Positions 1 to 8,824 are shown, counted from the stretch's first letter. The stretch is 50,564 bases of DNA from Betaproteobacteria bacterium (GCA_028291945.1 JAQGNH010000449.1:1-50564); one strand, 5' to 3'. The notes: generated by a model from the sequence alone, not told the origin. Numbers and translations: made by a program.

Positions 1-52
1 CGAGGGCGGCCGCACCGTGGGTGCGGGCGTGGTAGCGAAGGTTATCGAGTAA
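1..52 (+). CDS. tuf: Elongation factor Tu, C-terminal end (partial)
   Basis: Only the last 16 codons are in the window. They read EGGRTVGAGVVAKVIE and then TAA at 50-52, which is the usual end of the third beta-barrel domain of EF-Tu. EF-Tu delivers aminoacyl-tRNA to the ribosome as a GTP complex. Its position just before rpsJ is the standard str-S10 junction in betaproteobacteria, so rpsL, rpsG and fusA probably lie to the left of the window. Confidence 0.93.
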   Translation, partial: EGGRTVGAGVVAKVIE

Positions 53-56
53 CGAA

Positions 57-126
57 GTGCGTGAATCGTGAGGCGTGAGCTGTGAATCGTATATTCACTA
101 CCCACGAATCACCAATCACGAATCAC
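57..126. repeat. Heptamer-phased palindrome between tuf and rpsJ
   Basis: The left arm is four 7-bp units starting at 61, 68, 75 and 82 (GTGAATC, GTGAGGC, GTGAGCT, GTGAATC). The right arm is three units starting at 103, 110 and 117 (CACGAAT, CACCAAT, CACGAAT) followed by CAC. The right units are near-complements of the left ones, so the transcript could fold into an imperfect long hairpin. A smaller perfect hairpin, GTGAAT/ATTCAC, sits at 82-98. No U-run follows, so it does not look like an intrinsic terminator. Its function is unknown. Confidence 0.75.
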
Positions 127-137
127 GGAGTCATTAA

Positions 138-452
138 ATGGCAGTCAAGAGTCAGAAAATACGTATAAGGCTGAAGGCGTTCGACTACCGGCTCATCGAT
201 CAGTCGGCACTGGAAATCGTCGATACCGCGAAGCGCACCGGCGCTGTGGTCAAAGGCCCGGTGCCGCTGCCGACGCGCAAGCAGCGCTTCGATCTTCTGC
301 GCTCGCCGCACGTGAACAAGACGTCGCGCGACCAGCTCGAGATCCGCACCCATTTGCGTCTGATGGATATCATCGATCCCACCGACAAGACGGTCGACGC
401 GCTGATGAAGCTCGATCTGCCGGCTGGGGTGGATGTGGAGATCAAGTTGTAA
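138..452 (+). CDS. rpsJ: 30S ribosomal protein S10 (NusE)
   Basis: S10 is a head protein of the small subunit and, as NusE, a partner of NusB/NusG in transcription antitermination. The 104-residue product has the usual length and the family's conserved start ([15 protein letters not shown]) and middle (GPVPLPT). It is the first gene of the S10 block. Unusually, it is separated from both tuf (85 bp) and rplC (143 bp) by gaps that hold repeat palindromes, so the first gene of the operon is flanked by structured RNA on both sides. Confidence 0.97.
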   Translation: MAVKSQKIRIRLKAFDYRLIDQSALEIVDTAKRTGAVVKGPVPLPTRKQRFDLLRSPHVNKTSRDQLEIRTHLRLMDIIDPTDKTVDALMKLDLPAGVDVEIKL

Positions 453-456
453 GTGC

Positions 457-521
457 GTGAGTCGTGACTCGTGATCGGTTTACGGTTTAGCCCGAATCAC
501 GAATCACCGATCACGAATCAC
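457..521. repeat. Heptamer-phased palindrome between rpsJ and rplC
   Basis: Left units of 7 bp start at 457, 464 and 471 (GTGAGTC, GTGACTC, GTGATCG). Right units start at 498, 505 and 512 (CACGAAT, CACCGAT, CACGAAT), with CAC at 519. Positions 464-479 are complementary to 506-521 at 15 of 16 bases, with a perfect 10-bp core (470-479 with 506-515). The loop is about 26 nt. The element follows the rpsJ stop almost at once and has no U-run. It has the same design and similar units to the element at 57-126. Confidence 0.8.
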
Positions 522-595
522 TTAAGTTGAAAGCCGTCGACCAATTGCAGTCGGCGCCAGGCGCAAAGCCTGATTAACCCGAAAAGGGACATAAG

Positions 596-1324
596 ATGAG
601 CTTAGGACTAGTAGGCCGCAAGGTTGGCATGACCCGTGTGTTTACCGATGATGGCGATTCCATCCCGGTTACCGTGGTCGATGTATCCAACAACCGTGTC
701 ACCCAGATCAAAAACGCCGAGACCGACGGCTACTGCGCCGTTCAGCTTGCTTTCGGCAAGCGTCGCGCGAATCGCGTCAGCAAATCCGCTGCGGGGCATT
801 TCGGGAAAGCCGGTGTTGAAGCAGGCCGTGTGCTGCACGAATTCCGCGTGACGGCTGATCAGGCGGCCACTCTCAAGGCAGGCGGCGTGGTGGGCGTCGA
901 TATCTTCAAGATCGGTCAGAAAGTCGACGTCAGCGGAGTTTCACTCGGCAAGGGTTTCGCCGGCGTCATCAAGCGCCACAACTTCTCGTCGAACCGCGCG
1001 AGTCACGGTAACTCGGTGTCGCACAATAAGCCGGGCTCGATCAGCATGGCTCAGGATCCTGGACGCGTGTTTCCCGGCAAGAAAATGCCAGGTCATCTCG
1101 GTGCCGCGAGGCGCACCGAGCAGAACCTCGAGATCGTGCGTATCGATGCCGAGCGCCAACTGCTCCTCATCCGCGGCGCCGTTCCCGGCTCGCGTGGTGG
1201 CGACCTCAGGGTCTCTCCCACCAAGCGCGCTACGAGAGCGACCACGGCCAAACCGACGGCGGCAAAGCCCGCGGCGGCAAAACCAGGCGCGGCAAAACCG
1301 CCCGCCAAGGCGCCGGGCAAATAG
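596..1324 (+). CDS. rplC: 50S ribosomal protein L3 with Ala/Lys/Pro tail
   Basis: L3 is an early assembly protein of the large subunit; its central loop reaches the peptidyl transferase centre. That loop is seen around residues 137-170, including [10 protein letters not shown]. Gln153 matches the glutamine methylated by PrmB in E. coli (known for the family, not shown here). The product is 242 residues against about 209 in E. coli. The extra length is a C-terminal tail from about residue 210 built of repeated AKP-like units, with no counterpart in the E. coli protein. ATG 596 follows a GGGA-type ribosome binding site and leaves 12 bp before rplD. Confidence 0.97.
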   Translation: MSLGLVGRKVGMTRVFTDDGDSIPVTVVDVSNNRVTQIKNAETDGYCAVQLAFGKRRANRVSKSAAGHFGKAGVEAGRVLHEFRVTADQAATLKAGGVVGVDIFKIGQKVDVSGVSLGKGFAGVIKRHNFSSNRASHGNSVSHNKPGSISMAQDPGRVFPGKKMPGHLGAARRTEQNLEIVRIDAERQLLLIRGAVPGSRGGDLRVSPTKRATRATTAKPTAAKPAAAKPGAAKPPAKAPGK

Positions 1325-1336
1325 GGTGAGGGTGAT

Positions 1337-1957
1337 ATGGAACTGAAGCTCATAGACGAAAAAGGCCAGTCAACTGCCTCGGTGTCCGCATCGGATATCG
1401 CGTTTGGCCGGGAATATAACGAATCGCTGGTGCACCAGGTGGTGACCGCTTACATGGCGAATGCACGACAGGGTACGCGGGCCCAGAAAGACCGCAGTGA
1501 GGTCAGGCATTCGACCAAGAAACCATGGCGTCAGAAAGGTACGGGCCGCGCCCGCGCCGGTATGACTTCGAGCCCGTTGTGGCGCGGCGGCGGGAGGATT
1601 TTCCCGAATTCTCCGGACGAGAATTTCAGCCACAAGCTGAACCGCAAGATGTTCCGAGCGGGCCTCTCGTCCATCCTGTCGCAACTCGCCCGTGAAGAGC
1701 GGCTGGCTGTAGTCGATACGTTCACCATCGACGCGCCGAAAACCAAGCTGCTCACCCAGAAGCTCAAAGGGATGGGCCTCGACAACGTGCTGATCATCAC
1801 CGACGCGCTCGACGATAATCTGCACCTGTCTTCGCGCAACCTGCCGCACGTGAATGTCGTTACGGTGGCGAATACGGATCCGGTCAGCTTGATCCGCCAT
1901 CACAAAGTGATCGTGACACGCAGCGCCGTGGCCAAGATCGAGGAGATGTTCGCATGA
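1337..1957 (+). CDS. rplD: 50S ribosomal protein L4
   Basis: L4 binds 23S rRNA, and its long loop lines the exit tunnel. The loop is clear at about residues 55-90 ([15 protein letters not shown], then [10 protein letters not shown]). In E. coli L4 also represses its own S10 operon by acting on the leader before rpsJ. Whether that holds here is unknown, because the gap before rpsJ (53-137) bears a repeat palindrome rather than an obvious E. coli-like leader. The length of 206 residues is normal. The last codons overlap rplW by 4 bp (ATGA), which implies translational coupling. Confidence 0.97.
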   Translation: MELKLIDEKGQSTASVSASDIAFGREYNESLVHQVVTAYMANARQGTRAQKDRSEVRHSTKKPWRQKGTGRARAGMTSSPLWRGGGRIFPNSPDENFSHKLNRKMFRAGLSSILSQLAREERLAVVDTFTIDAPKTKLLTQKLKGMGLDNVLIITDALDDNLHLSSRNLPHVNVVTVANTDPVSLIRHHKVIVTRSAVAKIEEMFA

Positions 1958-2283
1958 GTCAGGCACCCACCCCTCTCACCAAACGGCAAGAGCGTCTGAT
2001 GCAGGTCCTGCTCGCGCCGGTGGTTTCGGAGAAGAGCACTTACATTGCGGACAAGCGTAACCAGTACGTATTCCACGTAGTTTCGAATGCGACCAAGCCT
2101 GAGATCAAGGCTGCGGTCGAGCTCATGTTCAAAACGCAGGTGAAATCGGTCAGTGTTGCGAACGTGCGCGGCAAGGAGAAGCGGTTCGGGCGCTTCATGG
2201 GCCGGCGCAATAGCTGGAAAAAGGCTTACGTAGCACTGCTGCCCGGCCAGGAAATCAACTTCGCTGAAGGGGAGACCAAGTAA
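1954..2283 (+). CDS. rplW: 50S ribosomal protein L23
   Basis: L23 sits at the exit of the peptide tunnel and docks trigger factor and the signal recognition particle. The 109-residue product is about 9 longer than the E. coli one. The extra residues are at the N-terminus ([19 protein letters not shown]); the family core starts at about [11 protein letters not shown]. The ATG overlaps the rplD stop by 4 bp and its own TAA overlaps the rplB ATG by 1 bp, so translation of rplD, rplW and rplB is probably coupled. Confidence 0.96.
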   Translation: MSQAPTPLTKRQERLMQVLLAPVVSEKSTYIADKRNQYVFHVVSNATKPEIKAAVELMFKTQVKSVSVANVRGKEKRFGRFMGRRNSWKKAYVALLPGQEINFAEGETK

Positions 2284-3116
2284 TGCTCGTCAAAGTCAAA
2301 CCGACCTCTCCCGGACGGCGCCAGCTCGTCAAGGTTGTTACGCCGGGCTTGCATAAAGGCAAACCGGTGTCGAGCCTGGTTGAAAGCGAGTCGAAGAACG
2401 CCGGCCGCAACGCGCACGGGCGCATCACCATGCGTCACAAAGGCGGCGGTCACAAGCAGCATTATCGGATGGTCGACTTCAAGCGGGACAAGGACGGCAT
2501 CCCGTCGAAGGTCGAGCGCATCGAATACGATCCGAACCGCAGCGCACACCTTGCCCTGCTGCTCTATAGCGATGGCGAGCGTCGTTACGTGATCGCCCAA
2601 AAGGGCTTGTCGGCAGGCATGCAGCTCATGTCCGGCTCGGAAGCCCCGATCAAATCGGGAAATACGCTGCCGCTCAGAAACATTCCTGTCGGCACCACCA
2701 TTTGCTGCATCGAGATGATGCCGGGGAAAGGCGCGCAACTCGCGCGGGCAGCGGGCACATCGGTACAGCTTCTTGCGCGCGAAGGCGAATATGCGCAGCT
2801 GCGTATGCGCTCGGGTGAAATCCGCCGCGTGCACATCAACTGCCGCGCCACGATCGGCGAAGTGGGTAACGAAGAGCACTCGCTCGAATCGATTGGTAAG
2901 GCAGGACGCGTGCGCTGGCGTGGCGTGCGTCCGACGGTGCGGGGTGTGGCGATGAACCCGATCGACCATCCGCATGGAGGCGGTGAAGGCCGAACCTCGG
3001 CGGGACGACATCCTGTCAGCCCGTGGGGCGTGCTCACCAAAGGCTACAAGACACGCAAGAACAAGCGCACCAACAGCATGATAGTGCGTCGTCGCAACGC
3101 GAAGACCACGGGGTAA
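2283..3116 (+). CDS. rplB: 50S ribosomal protein L2
   Basis: L2 helps join the subunits and lies near the peptidyl transferase centre. The 277-residue product shows the RNA-binding region and the invariant C-terminal stretch [13 protein letters not shown], whose histidine corresponds to the one linked to peptidyl transferase activity in E. coli. Length is close to the usual 273-276. The start overlaps the rplW stop by one base (TAATG), and rpsS begins 6 bp after the stop. Nothing in it is odd. Confidence 0.97.
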   Translation: MLVKVKPTSPGRRQLVKVVTPGLHKGKPVSSLVESESKNAGRNAHGRITMRHKGGGHKQHYRMVDFKRDKDGIPSKVERIEYDPNRSAHLALLLYSDGERRYVIAQKGLSAGMQLMSGSEAPIKSGNTLPLRNIPVGTTICCIEMMPGKGAQLARAAGTSVQLLAREGEYAQLRMRSGEIRRVHINCRATIGEVGNEEHSLESIGKAGRVRWRGVRPTVRGVAMNPIDHPHGGGEGRTSAGRHPVSPWGVLTKGYKTRKNKRTNSMIVRRRNAKTTG

Positions 3117-3122
3117 AGAGCT

Positions 3123-3434
3123 ATGGCACGTTCAATCAAGAAGGGCCCTTTCGTAGATCATCACCTGCTGAAAAAGGTGGAGACAGCTCGGGCGACGTCG
3201 GACAAGCGTCCGATCAAAACGTGGTCGCGGCGATCGACCATCCTGCCCGATTTCGTTGGGCTGAACATCGCCGTGCACAACGGCAAGCAGCACGTTCCGG
3301 TGTATATCACCGAGAACATGGTCGGCCACAAGCTCGGTGAATTTGCGCATACGCGCATGTTCAAAGGGCATTCGAAGGCGGGCTCGGCGGGCGCGGCAGA
3401 CAAGAAAGCCAGCCCGACGCCGGCGGCGAAGTAA
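3123..3434 (+). CDS. rpsS: 30S ribosomal protein S19 with short C-terminal tail
   Basis: S19 forms a complex with S13 in the head of the small subunit and contacts the A-site region. The family core is complete ([15 protein letters not shown] at the start, then [17 protein letters not shown]). The product is 103 residues against about 92 in E. coli. The last residues are an Ala/Lys/Pro tail ([12 protein letters not shown]) of the same character as the tails on L3, L15 and L17 in this window. Confidence 0.96.
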   Translation: MARSIKKGPFVDHHLLKKVETARATSDKRPIKTWSRRSTILPDFVGLNIAVHNGKQHVPVYITENMVGHKLGEFAHTRMFKGHSKAGSAGAADKKASPTPAAK

Positions 3435-3445
3435 AGGCGAGTCAA

Positions 3446-3784
3446 ATGGACACTACTGCAAAACTGCGCGGCGTGCGGCTGTCGGCTCAGAAGGGCCGTC
3501 TGGTCGCCGATCTGATCCGCGGCAAGACGGTCGAAAACGCACTCAACATTCTGCAATTCAGCCCGAAGAAAGGCGCGGTGATCATCCGCAAGGTGCTTGA
3601 ATCGGCTATCGCCAATGCCGAGCACAACGCGGGTGCAGACATCGACGAGCTCAAAATTACAACGATCTGCGTGGAGAAAGGGCCGGTCCTCAAGCGCTTC
3701 GCGGCGCGCGCCAAGGGTCGCGGCGTAAGTATCGAGAAGCCCTCTTGCCACATTTTCCTAACAGTCGGCGACGGAAGGAACTGA
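3446..3784 (+). CDS. rplV: 50S ribosomal protein L22
   Basis: L22 is a core large-subunit protein whose beta hairpin lines the exit tunnel and is a site of macrolide resistance mutations in other bacteria. The 112-residue product is normal in length, with the conserved opening ([17 protein letters not shown]) and the hairpin near the C-terminus ([20 protein letters not shown]). It lies 11 bp after rpsS and one base before rpsC. Confidence 0.96.
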   Translation: MDTTAKLRGVRLSAQKGRLVADLIRGKTVENALNILQFSPKKGAVIIRKVLESAIANAEHNAGADIDELKITTICVEKGPVLKRFAARAKGRGVSIEKPSCHIFLTVGDGRN

Positions 3785-3785
3785 T

Positions 3786-4535
3786 ATGGGTCAGAAGATA
3801 CATCCGACAGGTTTCCGCCTGGCGCTGAACAAGAACTGGGCTTCCAAGTGGTATGCCAACAACAAGAACTTTTCCGGCATGCTGCTGGAAGACGTGAAAG
3901 TGCGCGCGTTTCTGAAGGAGAAGCTTGCGCACGCCGCGGTTTCGCGCGTGGTCATCGAGCGGCCGGCGAAAAACGCTCGCATTACGATCTTCAGCGCGCG
4001 TCCGGGCGTCGTGATCGGCAAGAAGGGCGAAGACATCGAATCGCTCAAAGGGCAGCTGCAGCGCATGTTGGGCGTGCCGGTGCACGTCAACATCGAAGAG
4101 GTGCGCAAGCCTGAGCTCGACGCGCAGTTGATCTCTGATTCGATCGCGCAGCAGCTGCAAAAGCGGATCATGTTCCGCCGCGCGATGAAGCGCGCCATTA
4201 CCAACGCCATGCGCCTCGGAGCCCAGGGCATCAAGATCATGAGCGCGGGCCGCTTGAACGGGATCGAGATCGCGCGTACGGAGTGGTACCGCGAAGGTCG
4301 CGTGCCGCTTCACACCCTGCGCGCCGACATCGATTATGGATTTTCGGAAGCGAAGACCACATACGGCGTGATCGGCATCAAGGTATGGGTATTCAAAGGC
4401 GAGATCCTGCCGAAGAACGAGCAAGCGCTGCTGGGCGCGATCCCGCCGCCAGAGCCAGAGCAGCCGCCGGCACGCAAGCCGCGCAAGACGCCGGCAAGAA
4501 CAGGAGCAAGACGTGCTACAACCAGCCAGACGTAA
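3786..4535 (+). CDS. rpsC: 30S ribosomal protein S3
   Basis: S3 lies at the mRNA entry channel and, with S4 and S5, gives the ribosome helicase activity. The N-terminal region begins [12 protein letters not shown]; the KH domain is seen near residues 70-90 with the GXXG loop in [13 protein letters not shown]. The C-terminal domain follows. At 249 residues it is about 16 longer than in E. coli, because of a Pro/Arg/Lys-rich end. The final 23 bp overlap the start of rplP in another frame, which constrains that tail. Confidence 0.96.
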   Translation: MGQKIHPTGFRLALNKNWASKWYANNKNFSGMLLEDVKVRAFLKEKLAHAAVSRVVIERPAKNARITIFSARPGVVIGKKGEDIESLKGQLQRMLGVPVHVNIEEVRKPELDAQLISDSIAQQLQKRIMFRRAMKRAITNAMRLGAQGIKIMSAGRLNGIEIARTEWYREGRVPLHTLRADIDYGFSEAKTTYGVIGIKVWVFKGEILPKNEQALLGAIPPPEPEQPPARKPRKTPARTGARRATTSQT

Positions 4536-4929
4536 ATATCGCAAGGAGCAGAAAGGCCGCAACACCGGCAAGGCCACCCGCGGCAACAAGGTGAGCTTTG
4601 GCGAATACGGCCTGAAAGCCATTGGCCGGGGTCGGCTGACTGCGCGTCAGATCGAGGCCGCGCGACGCGCCATGACGCGCCACATTAAGCGCGGGGGGCG
4701 TATCTGGATCCGCATCTTTCCTGACAAGCCGATTTCGCAGAAGCCCGCTGAGGTCAGAATGGGCAATGGCAAGGGCAATCCGGAGTACTGGGTCGCCGAG
4801 ATCCAGCCGGGCAAAGTGCTGTATGAAATGGATGGCGTCGACGAGCCGACAGCAAAAGAAGCCTTCCGTCTCGCAGCCGCCAAGCTGCCGATCGCGACGA
4901 GCTTCGTGCAACGCATGGTCGGAGCCTGA
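4513..4929 (+). CDS. rplP: 50S ribosomal protein L16 (GTG start inside rpsC)
   Basis: L16 contacts the elbow of A-site tRNA and is a late assembly protein. The 138-residue product starts [11 protein letters not shown], which matches the family start. The codon for that methionine is GTG at 4513, lying 23 bp inside rpsC, so initiation must occur within rpsC. The GGAG at about 4503 is well placed as a ribosome binding site. The motif [14 protein letters not shown] is typical. The overlap suggests that S3 and L16 synthesis are linked. Confidence 0.95.
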   Translation: MLQPARRKYRKEQKGRNTGKATRGNKVSFGEYGLKAIGRGRLTARQIEAARRAMTRHIKRGGRIWIRIFPDKPISQKPAEVRMGNGKGNPEYWVAEIQPGKVLYEMDGVDEPTAKEAFRLAAAKLPIATSFVQRMVGA

Positions 4930-4943
4930 GAGGAAACCGAGCG

Positions 4944-5132
4944 ATGAAAACGAGCGAATTGAGAGGCAAGTCGGCCGACGATCTTAAGAAGGAGTTGCAG
5001 TCCCTCCTGAATGCGCAGTTCAAGCTGCGCATGCAGAAAGCGACGCAGCAGCTCACCAATACGAGTCAAATCAAGAAAGTACGCCGCGATATCGCGCGGG
5101 TGCGCACGTTTCTGAACGAGAAGAAGGCTTAA
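4944..5132 (+). CDS. rpmC: 50S ribosomal protein L29
   Basis: L29 is a small helical-hairpin protein beside L23 at the tunnel exit. The product has 62 residues, is rich in Lys and Gln, and shows the family pattern ([20 protein letters not shown] at the start, then [17 protein letters not shown] at the end). It lies 14 bp after rplP and 2 bp before rpsQ, the usual order near the end of the S10 block. Confidence 0.95.
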   Translation: MKTSELRGKSADDLKKELQSLLNAQFKLRMQKATQQLTNTSQIKKVRRDIARVRTFLNEKKA

Positions 5133-5134
5133 GC

Positions 5135-5413
5135 ATGAGTGAAGCAACCCAAAAGGAAACGCCGAACAAGCGCACGCTGACCGGCCGTGTCGTCAGCGAC
5201 AAGATGGTGAAGACGGTGACGGTGCTCGTCGAGCGGCGCGTCAAGCATCCGCTCTACGGCAAATTCGTGACGCGCACCAAGAAGTATCACGCGCACGACG
5301 AGGCGGGGGATTACCACGAGGGTGATCTCGTCGAGATCGAGGAGTGCCGTCCGATCTCGAAAACGAAAGCGTGGCGCGTTACGAAGCTGCTGGAGAAATC
5401 ACGCGCGGTTTAA
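5135..5413 (+). CDS. rpsQ: 30S ribosomal protein S17
   Basis: S17 is an OB-fold primary binder of 16S rRNA. The 92-residue product carries the conserved [19 protein letters not shown] and [12 protein letters not shown] segments. About 8 residues of N-terminal extension precede the core. This is the last gene of the S10 block: a 280-bp gap with its own promoter follows before rplN. A small hairpin (GCTCC/GGAGC at 5424-5439) lies just after the stop but lacks a U-run. Confidence 0.96.
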   Translation: MSEATQKETPNKRTLTGRVVSDKMVKTVTVLVERRVKHPLYGKFVTRTKKYHAHDEAGDYHEGDLVEIEECRPISKTKAWRVTKLLEKSRAV

Positions 5414-5533
5414 GAGCAACGACGCTCCTACCGCGGAGCAACTTGCGCCTCCGGGCGTGACCGCGCTTATGCACCTGCTGCGCGGTATGTTCGATCGTTA
5501 CTTCGGCTTCGCCCATGGTTCGGCACGCAGTCG

Positions 5534-5562
5534 TTGCAGAATTCACGGTAGGGCTTTATAAT
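5534..5562 (+). promoter_or_regulatory. Promoter of the spc block
   Basis: A sigma-70-type promoter: TTGCAG (-35) at 5534-5539, a 17-bp spacer, and a perfect TATAAT (-10) at 5557-5562. Transcription should start near 5569. It lies in the long rpsQ-rplN gap, where the spc promoter also lies in E. coli. The transcript would begin within a few bases of the hairpin at 5576-5602. Confidence 0.75.
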
Positions 5563-5575
5563 TTACGGCTTTTCG

Positions 5576-5656
5576 CGCCAGCCTCATCCCTGACGGCTGG
5601 CGACCTCACCCGAACGGGCTCCAATACTGGCCCCCACGCAGCGCGTGCAGCGTGGG
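5576..5656 (+). promoter_or_regulatory. Two hairpins in the spc leader before rplN
   Basis: Hairpin 1 has a perfect 8-bp stem, CGCCAGCC at 5576-5583 with GGCTGGCG at 5595-5602 and an 11-nt loop, and starts only a few bases after the predicted transcription start. Hairpin 2 has a 7-bp stem, CCCACGC at 5633-5639 with GCGTGGG at 5650-5656. Neither is followed by a U-run. They could be a leader for translational feedback or simply protect the 5' end; no ribosomal protein binding site is recognised. Confidence 0.5.
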
Positions 5657-5693
5657 ACTAAGTTGGGGAAGCAGCAACTAGCGAGACAAGACG

Positions 5694-6062
5694 ATGATAC
5701 AAATGCAGTCCATTCTGGACGTGGCTGATAACACGGGTGCCCGCGCAGTGATGTGTATCAAGGTGCTGGGCGGTTCGAAACGGCGTTACGCTGGAATCGG
5801 CGACATCATCAAGGTCAGTGTGAAAGACGCGGCGCCGCGGGGTCGCGTGAAGAAGGGCGAGATCTACAGCGCGGTCGTGGTGCGCACTGCCAAAGGCGTG
5901 CGTCGTGCCGATGGCTCGCTGGTGAAATTTGATTCGAATGCCGCGGTGCTGCTCACGGCGAAGCTCGAGCCGATCGGCACCCGCATTTTCGGACCGGTTA
6001 CGCGGGAGTTGAGGACCGAGCGTTTCATGAAGATCGTGTCGCTCGCGCCGGAAGTGCTTTAG
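5694..6062 (+). CDS. rplN: 50S ribosomal protein L14
   Basis: L14 forms part of the intersubunit surface and binds factors such as RsfS. The 122-residue product has the standard length and the family sequence ([17 protein letters not shown] at the start, KEGEIY-like and [20 protein letters not shown] later). It is the first gene of the spc block, 131 bp downstream of the spc -10 box. Its ribosome binding site is weak (a GAGA-type sequence near 5681), and the leader hairpins precede it. Confidence 0.96.
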   Translation: MIQMQSILDVADNTGARAVMCIKVLGGSKRRYAGIGDIIKVSVKDAAPRGRVKKGEIYSAVVVRTAKGVRRADGSLVKFDSNAAVLLTAKLEPIGTRIFGPVTRELRTERFMKIVSLAPEVL

Positions 6063-6080
6063 AGCTTTAGGAATTCTCAG

Positions 6081-6398
6081 ATGAGAAAGATCAGAAAAGG
6101 CGACGACGTCGTCGTGACGACCGGCAGGGACCGCGGCAAACGCGGCACCGTGCTGCGCATCCTCGACAGCGATCACCTCTTGGTGGAAGGGGCGAACCGC
6201 GTCAAGAAACACCAGCGGCCCAATCCCATGAAAGGTGTAACGGGTGGCATTATCGAAAAAGAAATGCCATTGCACGTGTCGAACGTGGCCCTGTTCAATC
6301 CCGCGACGAAAAAAGCCGACCGCATCGGCATTCGCACGCTCGAGGACGGCCGTCGCGTTCGCTTCTTCAAGTCCAACGGCGAAGTGGTTGACGTATGA
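6081..6398 (+). CDS. rplX: 50S ribosomal protein L24
   Basis: L24 starts large-subunit assembly at the 5' end of 23S rRNA. The 105-residue product contains the KOW motif near the N-terminus ([20 protein letters not shown]), followed by the family core ([15 protein letters not shown] and [18 protein letters not shown]). The stop overlaps the next ATG by 4 bp (ATGA), coupling it to rplE. Confidence 0.96.
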   Translation: MRKIRKGDDVVVTTGRDRGKRGTVLRILDSDHLLVEGANRVKKHQRPNPMKGVTGGIIEKEMPLHVSNVALFNPATKKADRIGIRTLEDGRRVRFFKSNGEVVDV

Positions 6399-7117
6399 GC
6401 GAGAAAGACGCGAAGAAAGGTAAAGCGGACAAGGGCCAGAAAGCAGCGCCGAAAGGCGGTGCTAAAGATGCCAAGCCGGCCGGCGAACCCAAGAAGCCCA
6501 AGCAATCGAAGCAGGCATCAGACGCGAAGCAGCAGGCCCCGGAAGCGCGTGACGAACGGCCCGCGGCGCCGCCAGCGCCTGCCCGTTTGCAGATGTTCTA
6601 CCGCGAGCAGGTCATGAAGGACCTGATGCAGCAGTTCGGATACAAGACGATCATGCAGGTGCCGCGTATCGAAAAGATCGTGGTGAACATGGGCGTGGGC
6701 GAAGCGGTCGCCGACAAGAAGATCATGGACAACGCAGTTGCCGACCTGCAGAAGATTGCGGGCCAGAAACCGTTGGTCACCAAGGCGCGCAAGTCCGTGG
6801 CGAACTTCAAGATCCGCGAAGGGTATCCGGTCGGTTGCAAAGTGACGCTTCGCGCGGCGAGAATGTATGAGTTTCTCGACCGTCTGGTGAACGTGGCAAT
6901 GCCGCGGATCCGCGATTTCCGCGGAATCTCGGCCCGATCTTTTGACGGCCGTGGCAATTACAACATGGGTGTGAAGGAACAGATCATTTTTCCGGAGGTC
7001 GAGTACGACAAGATCGACGCAATCCGGGGCATGAACATCACGATCACGACAACTGCGAAGAGCGACGCCGAAGCACGGGCGCTGCTTGCGGCATTCAAAT
7101 TTCCGTTCAGGAGCTGA
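6395..7117 (+). CDS. rplE: 50S ribosomal protein L5 with long N-terminal extension
   Basis: L5 binds 5S rRNA and contacts P-site tRNA. The family core begins at about Met67 ([18 protein letters not shown], base 6593) and runs for about 174 residues to the end, including [15 protein letters not shown] and [17 protein letters not shown]. Before it lies an extension of about 66 residues, rich in Lys, Ala, Gly and Pro and probably disordered. ATG 6395 is favoured because it overlaps the rplX stop in the common ATGA form; without it the gap after rplX would be about 195 bp. Translation from Met67 alone cannot be excluded. Confidence 0.93.
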   Translation: MSEKDAKKGKADKGQKAAPKGGAKDAKPAGEPKKPKQSKQASDAKQQAPEARDERPAAPPAPARLQMFYREQVMKDLMQQFGYKTIMQVPRIEKIVVNMGVGEAVADKKIMDNAVADLQKIAGQKPLVTKARKSVANFKIREGYPVGCKVTLRAARMYEFLDRLVNVAMPRIRDFRGISARSFDGRGNYNMGVKEQIIFPEVEYDKIDAIRGMNITITTTAKSDAEARALLAAFKFPFRS

Positions 7118-7124
7118 TGTATCC

Positions 7125-7430
7125 ATGGCAAAGCTGGCATTGATCAACCGGAACGAAAAGCGCCGAGCGACGGTGAAGAGGCTCGCGGGCAAACGCGCCG
7201 AGCTGCTTGCAATCGCGAACAATCTGAAGCTCGGCCAGGAAGAGCGTTATGACGCGCGGCTAAAACTTCAGAAGCTTCCGCGCAACGCCTCACCCGTTCG
7301 CGTGCGCAACCGCTGTGCGCTGACCGGCCGGCCGCGCGGCACGTACCGCAAATTTGGTCTTGCGCGCAACAAGCTGCGCGAGATTGCGATGCGCGGAGAG
7401 ATCCCGGGCATCACCAAGGCCAGCTGGTAA
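7125..7430 (+). CDS. rpsN: 30S ribosomal protein S14, zinc-independent form
   Basis: S14 is a late-assembling head protein. The start at 7125 gives the family opening [14 protein letters not shown] and 101 residues, the usual length of the long form; a start at 7086 would be inside rplE and adds an unrelated stretch. The C-terminal part reads [19 protein letters not shown] with one cysteine, so it lacks the CXXC pairs of the zinc-binding short form. This contrasts with the zinc-type S4 and L36 in the same cluster. Confidence 0.96.
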   Translation: MAKLALINRNEKRRATVKRLAGKRAELLAIANNLKLGQEERYDARLKLQKLPRNASPVRVRNRCALTGRPRGTYRKFGLARNKLREIAMRGEIPGITKASW

Positions 7431-7454
7431 GCCTGGTTCGCAGGAGACAATTTA

Positions 7455-7850
7455 ATGAGTATGAGTGATCCGATCGCCGACATGCTGACGCGCATACGCA
7501 ATGCGCAGGAGTCGGAAAAACAGTCGGTGGCGATGCCCGCGTCGAAGCTGAAAGCGTCGATTGCGAAGGTGCTCAAGGATGAAGGCTACATCGACGATTT
7601 CGCCATTCGCGAGAATAGCGGCAAGCCGCAGCTCGAGATCAGCCTCAAGTATTACGCCGGGCGCCCTGTCATCGAAAAAATAGAGCGCGTGAGCCGTCCG
7701 GGATTGCGCATTTACAAACCGACGCGTGATATTCCAAACGTCATGAACGGGCTCGGCATCGCGATCGTGTCGACTTCGAAAGGCGTGATGACCGATCGCA
7801 AAGCGCGTGGACTGGGTGTCGGTGGCGAAGTGCTGTGCATCGTCGCGTAG
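7455..7850 (+). CDS. rpsH: 30S ribosomal protein S8
   Basis: S8 binds the central domain of 16S rRNA and in E. coli represses the spc operon by binding mRNA near the rplE start. The 131-residue product has the family opening [18 protein letters not shown] and the C-terminal core [21 protein letters not shown] clear AGGAGA ribosome binding site precedes ATG 7455. No S8-like site was looked for by folding, so autoregulation is only inferred from the family. Confidence 0.96.
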   Translation: MSMSDPIADMLTRIRNAQESEKQSVAMPASKLKASIAKVLKDEGYIDDFAIRENSGKPQLEISLKYYAGRPVIEKIERVSRPGLRIYKPTRDIPNVMNGLGIAIVSTSKGVMTDRKARGLGVGGEVLCIVA

Positions 7851-7866
7851 AGAAGAAGAGCCAACC

Positions 7867-8400
7867 ATGTCCAGGATAGCGAACTACCCGGTTCTGGTGC
7901 CGGAGAAGGTCGAAGTGACGGTCAAGCCCGATGAGATCTCGGTCAAGGGTCCACTCGGAACGCTCACGCAGAAGGTCTCGCAGCGCGTGAAGATCGAGCG
8001 CATCGAGAACCGTCTCGAGTTCAAGATGAACGAGAATTCGCGGCAGGCCAATGCGTTGTCAGGCACCGTGCGGGCGCTTGTCGCGAACATGGTGACCGGA
8101 GTGACCAAAGGTTTCGAAAGAAGGCTGACGCTGGTCGGCGTTGGCTATCGCGCGCAGGCGCAGGGCGACAAGCTCAATCTGACACTTGGTTTTTCGCATC
8201 CGGTCGTGCACCAGTTGCCGAAAGGCGTGAAGGCCGAAACGCCGACGCAGACCGAGATCGTCATCAAGGGCACAGACAAACAGGTGGTGGGTCAAGTTGC
8301 GGCCGAAGTGCGGCGCTACCGCTCGCCGGAACCTTACAAGGGTAAAGGCGTGCGTTATACCGGTGAGCAGATCACGCTCAAGGAAACCAAGAAGAAGTAG
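7867..8400 (+). CDS. rplF: 50S ribosomal protein L6
   Basis: L6 lies by the factor-binding region of the large subunit. ATG 7867 gives [19 protein letters not shown], the family start, and 177 residues, the usual length. An in-frame upstream ATG at 7807 lies in rpsH and is rejected. The C-terminal motif [18 protein letters not shown] is diagnostic. The gene lies 16 bp after rpsH. Confidence 0.97.
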   Translation: MSRIANYPVLVPEKVEVTVKPDEISVKGPLGTLTQKVSQRVKIERIENRLEFKMNENSRQANALSGTVRALVANMVTGVTKGFERRLTLVGVGYRAQAQGDKLNLTLGFSHPVVHQLPKGVKAETPTQTEIVIKGTDKQVVGQVAAEVRRYRSPEPYKGKGVRYTGEQITLKETKKK

Positions 8401-8410
8401 GTGCTGAGAG

Positions 8411-8767
8411 ATGAGTGACAAAGACGAAGGAAGAGTGCGGCGCGGACGTGCGACACGCGCGAAGATCGCGCAGCTCAAGGCGGTTCGGCTTACGGTATAC
8501 CGGTCCAACACGCACATCTACGCGCAGGTGATCGATTCCACCGGTTCGAAAGTGCTGGCGAGCGCGTCGACGGCGGAAGCTGAAGTGCGCGCAGCCGTAA
8601 AAAAGGGCGGCAACGTGCAGGCAGCCGCGGAAATCGGGAAGCGTATTGCGGAAAAAGCGAAGCAACTCGGTATTGCCGAAGTCGCATTCGACCGCTCCGG
8701 CTACAAGTTTCACGGGCGTGTGAAAGCGTTGGCTCAGGCCGCGCGCGAGGCCGGTCTCAAGTTTTAG
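8411..8767 (+). CDS. rplR: 50S ribosomal protein L18
   Basis: L18 carries 5S rRNA into the large subunit together with L5. The 118-residue product has a basic N-terminus and the core [17 protein letters not shown], and ends with [27 protein letters not shown], the family C-terminus. It lies 10 bp after rplF. A 57-bp gap separates it from rpsE, longer than most gaps in the block. Confidence 0.96.
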   Translation: MSDKDEGRVRRGRATRAKIAQLKAVRLTVYRSNTHIYAQVIDSTGSKVLASASTAEAEVRAAVKKGGNVQAAAEIGKRIAEKAKQLGIAEVAFDRSGYKFHGRVKALAQAAREAGLKF

Positions 8768-8824
8768 TGTCTCGTTTATCTGCGCAGGCGGTGAGCCGAC
8801 TGCGGCATTTCAAATAGGCGGTAT

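Noticed and set aside
57-521. CRISPR array or mobile element as explanation of the repeats around rpsJ
   Set aside because: Units are only 7 bp, contiguous with no spacers, and there are no cas or transposase genes.
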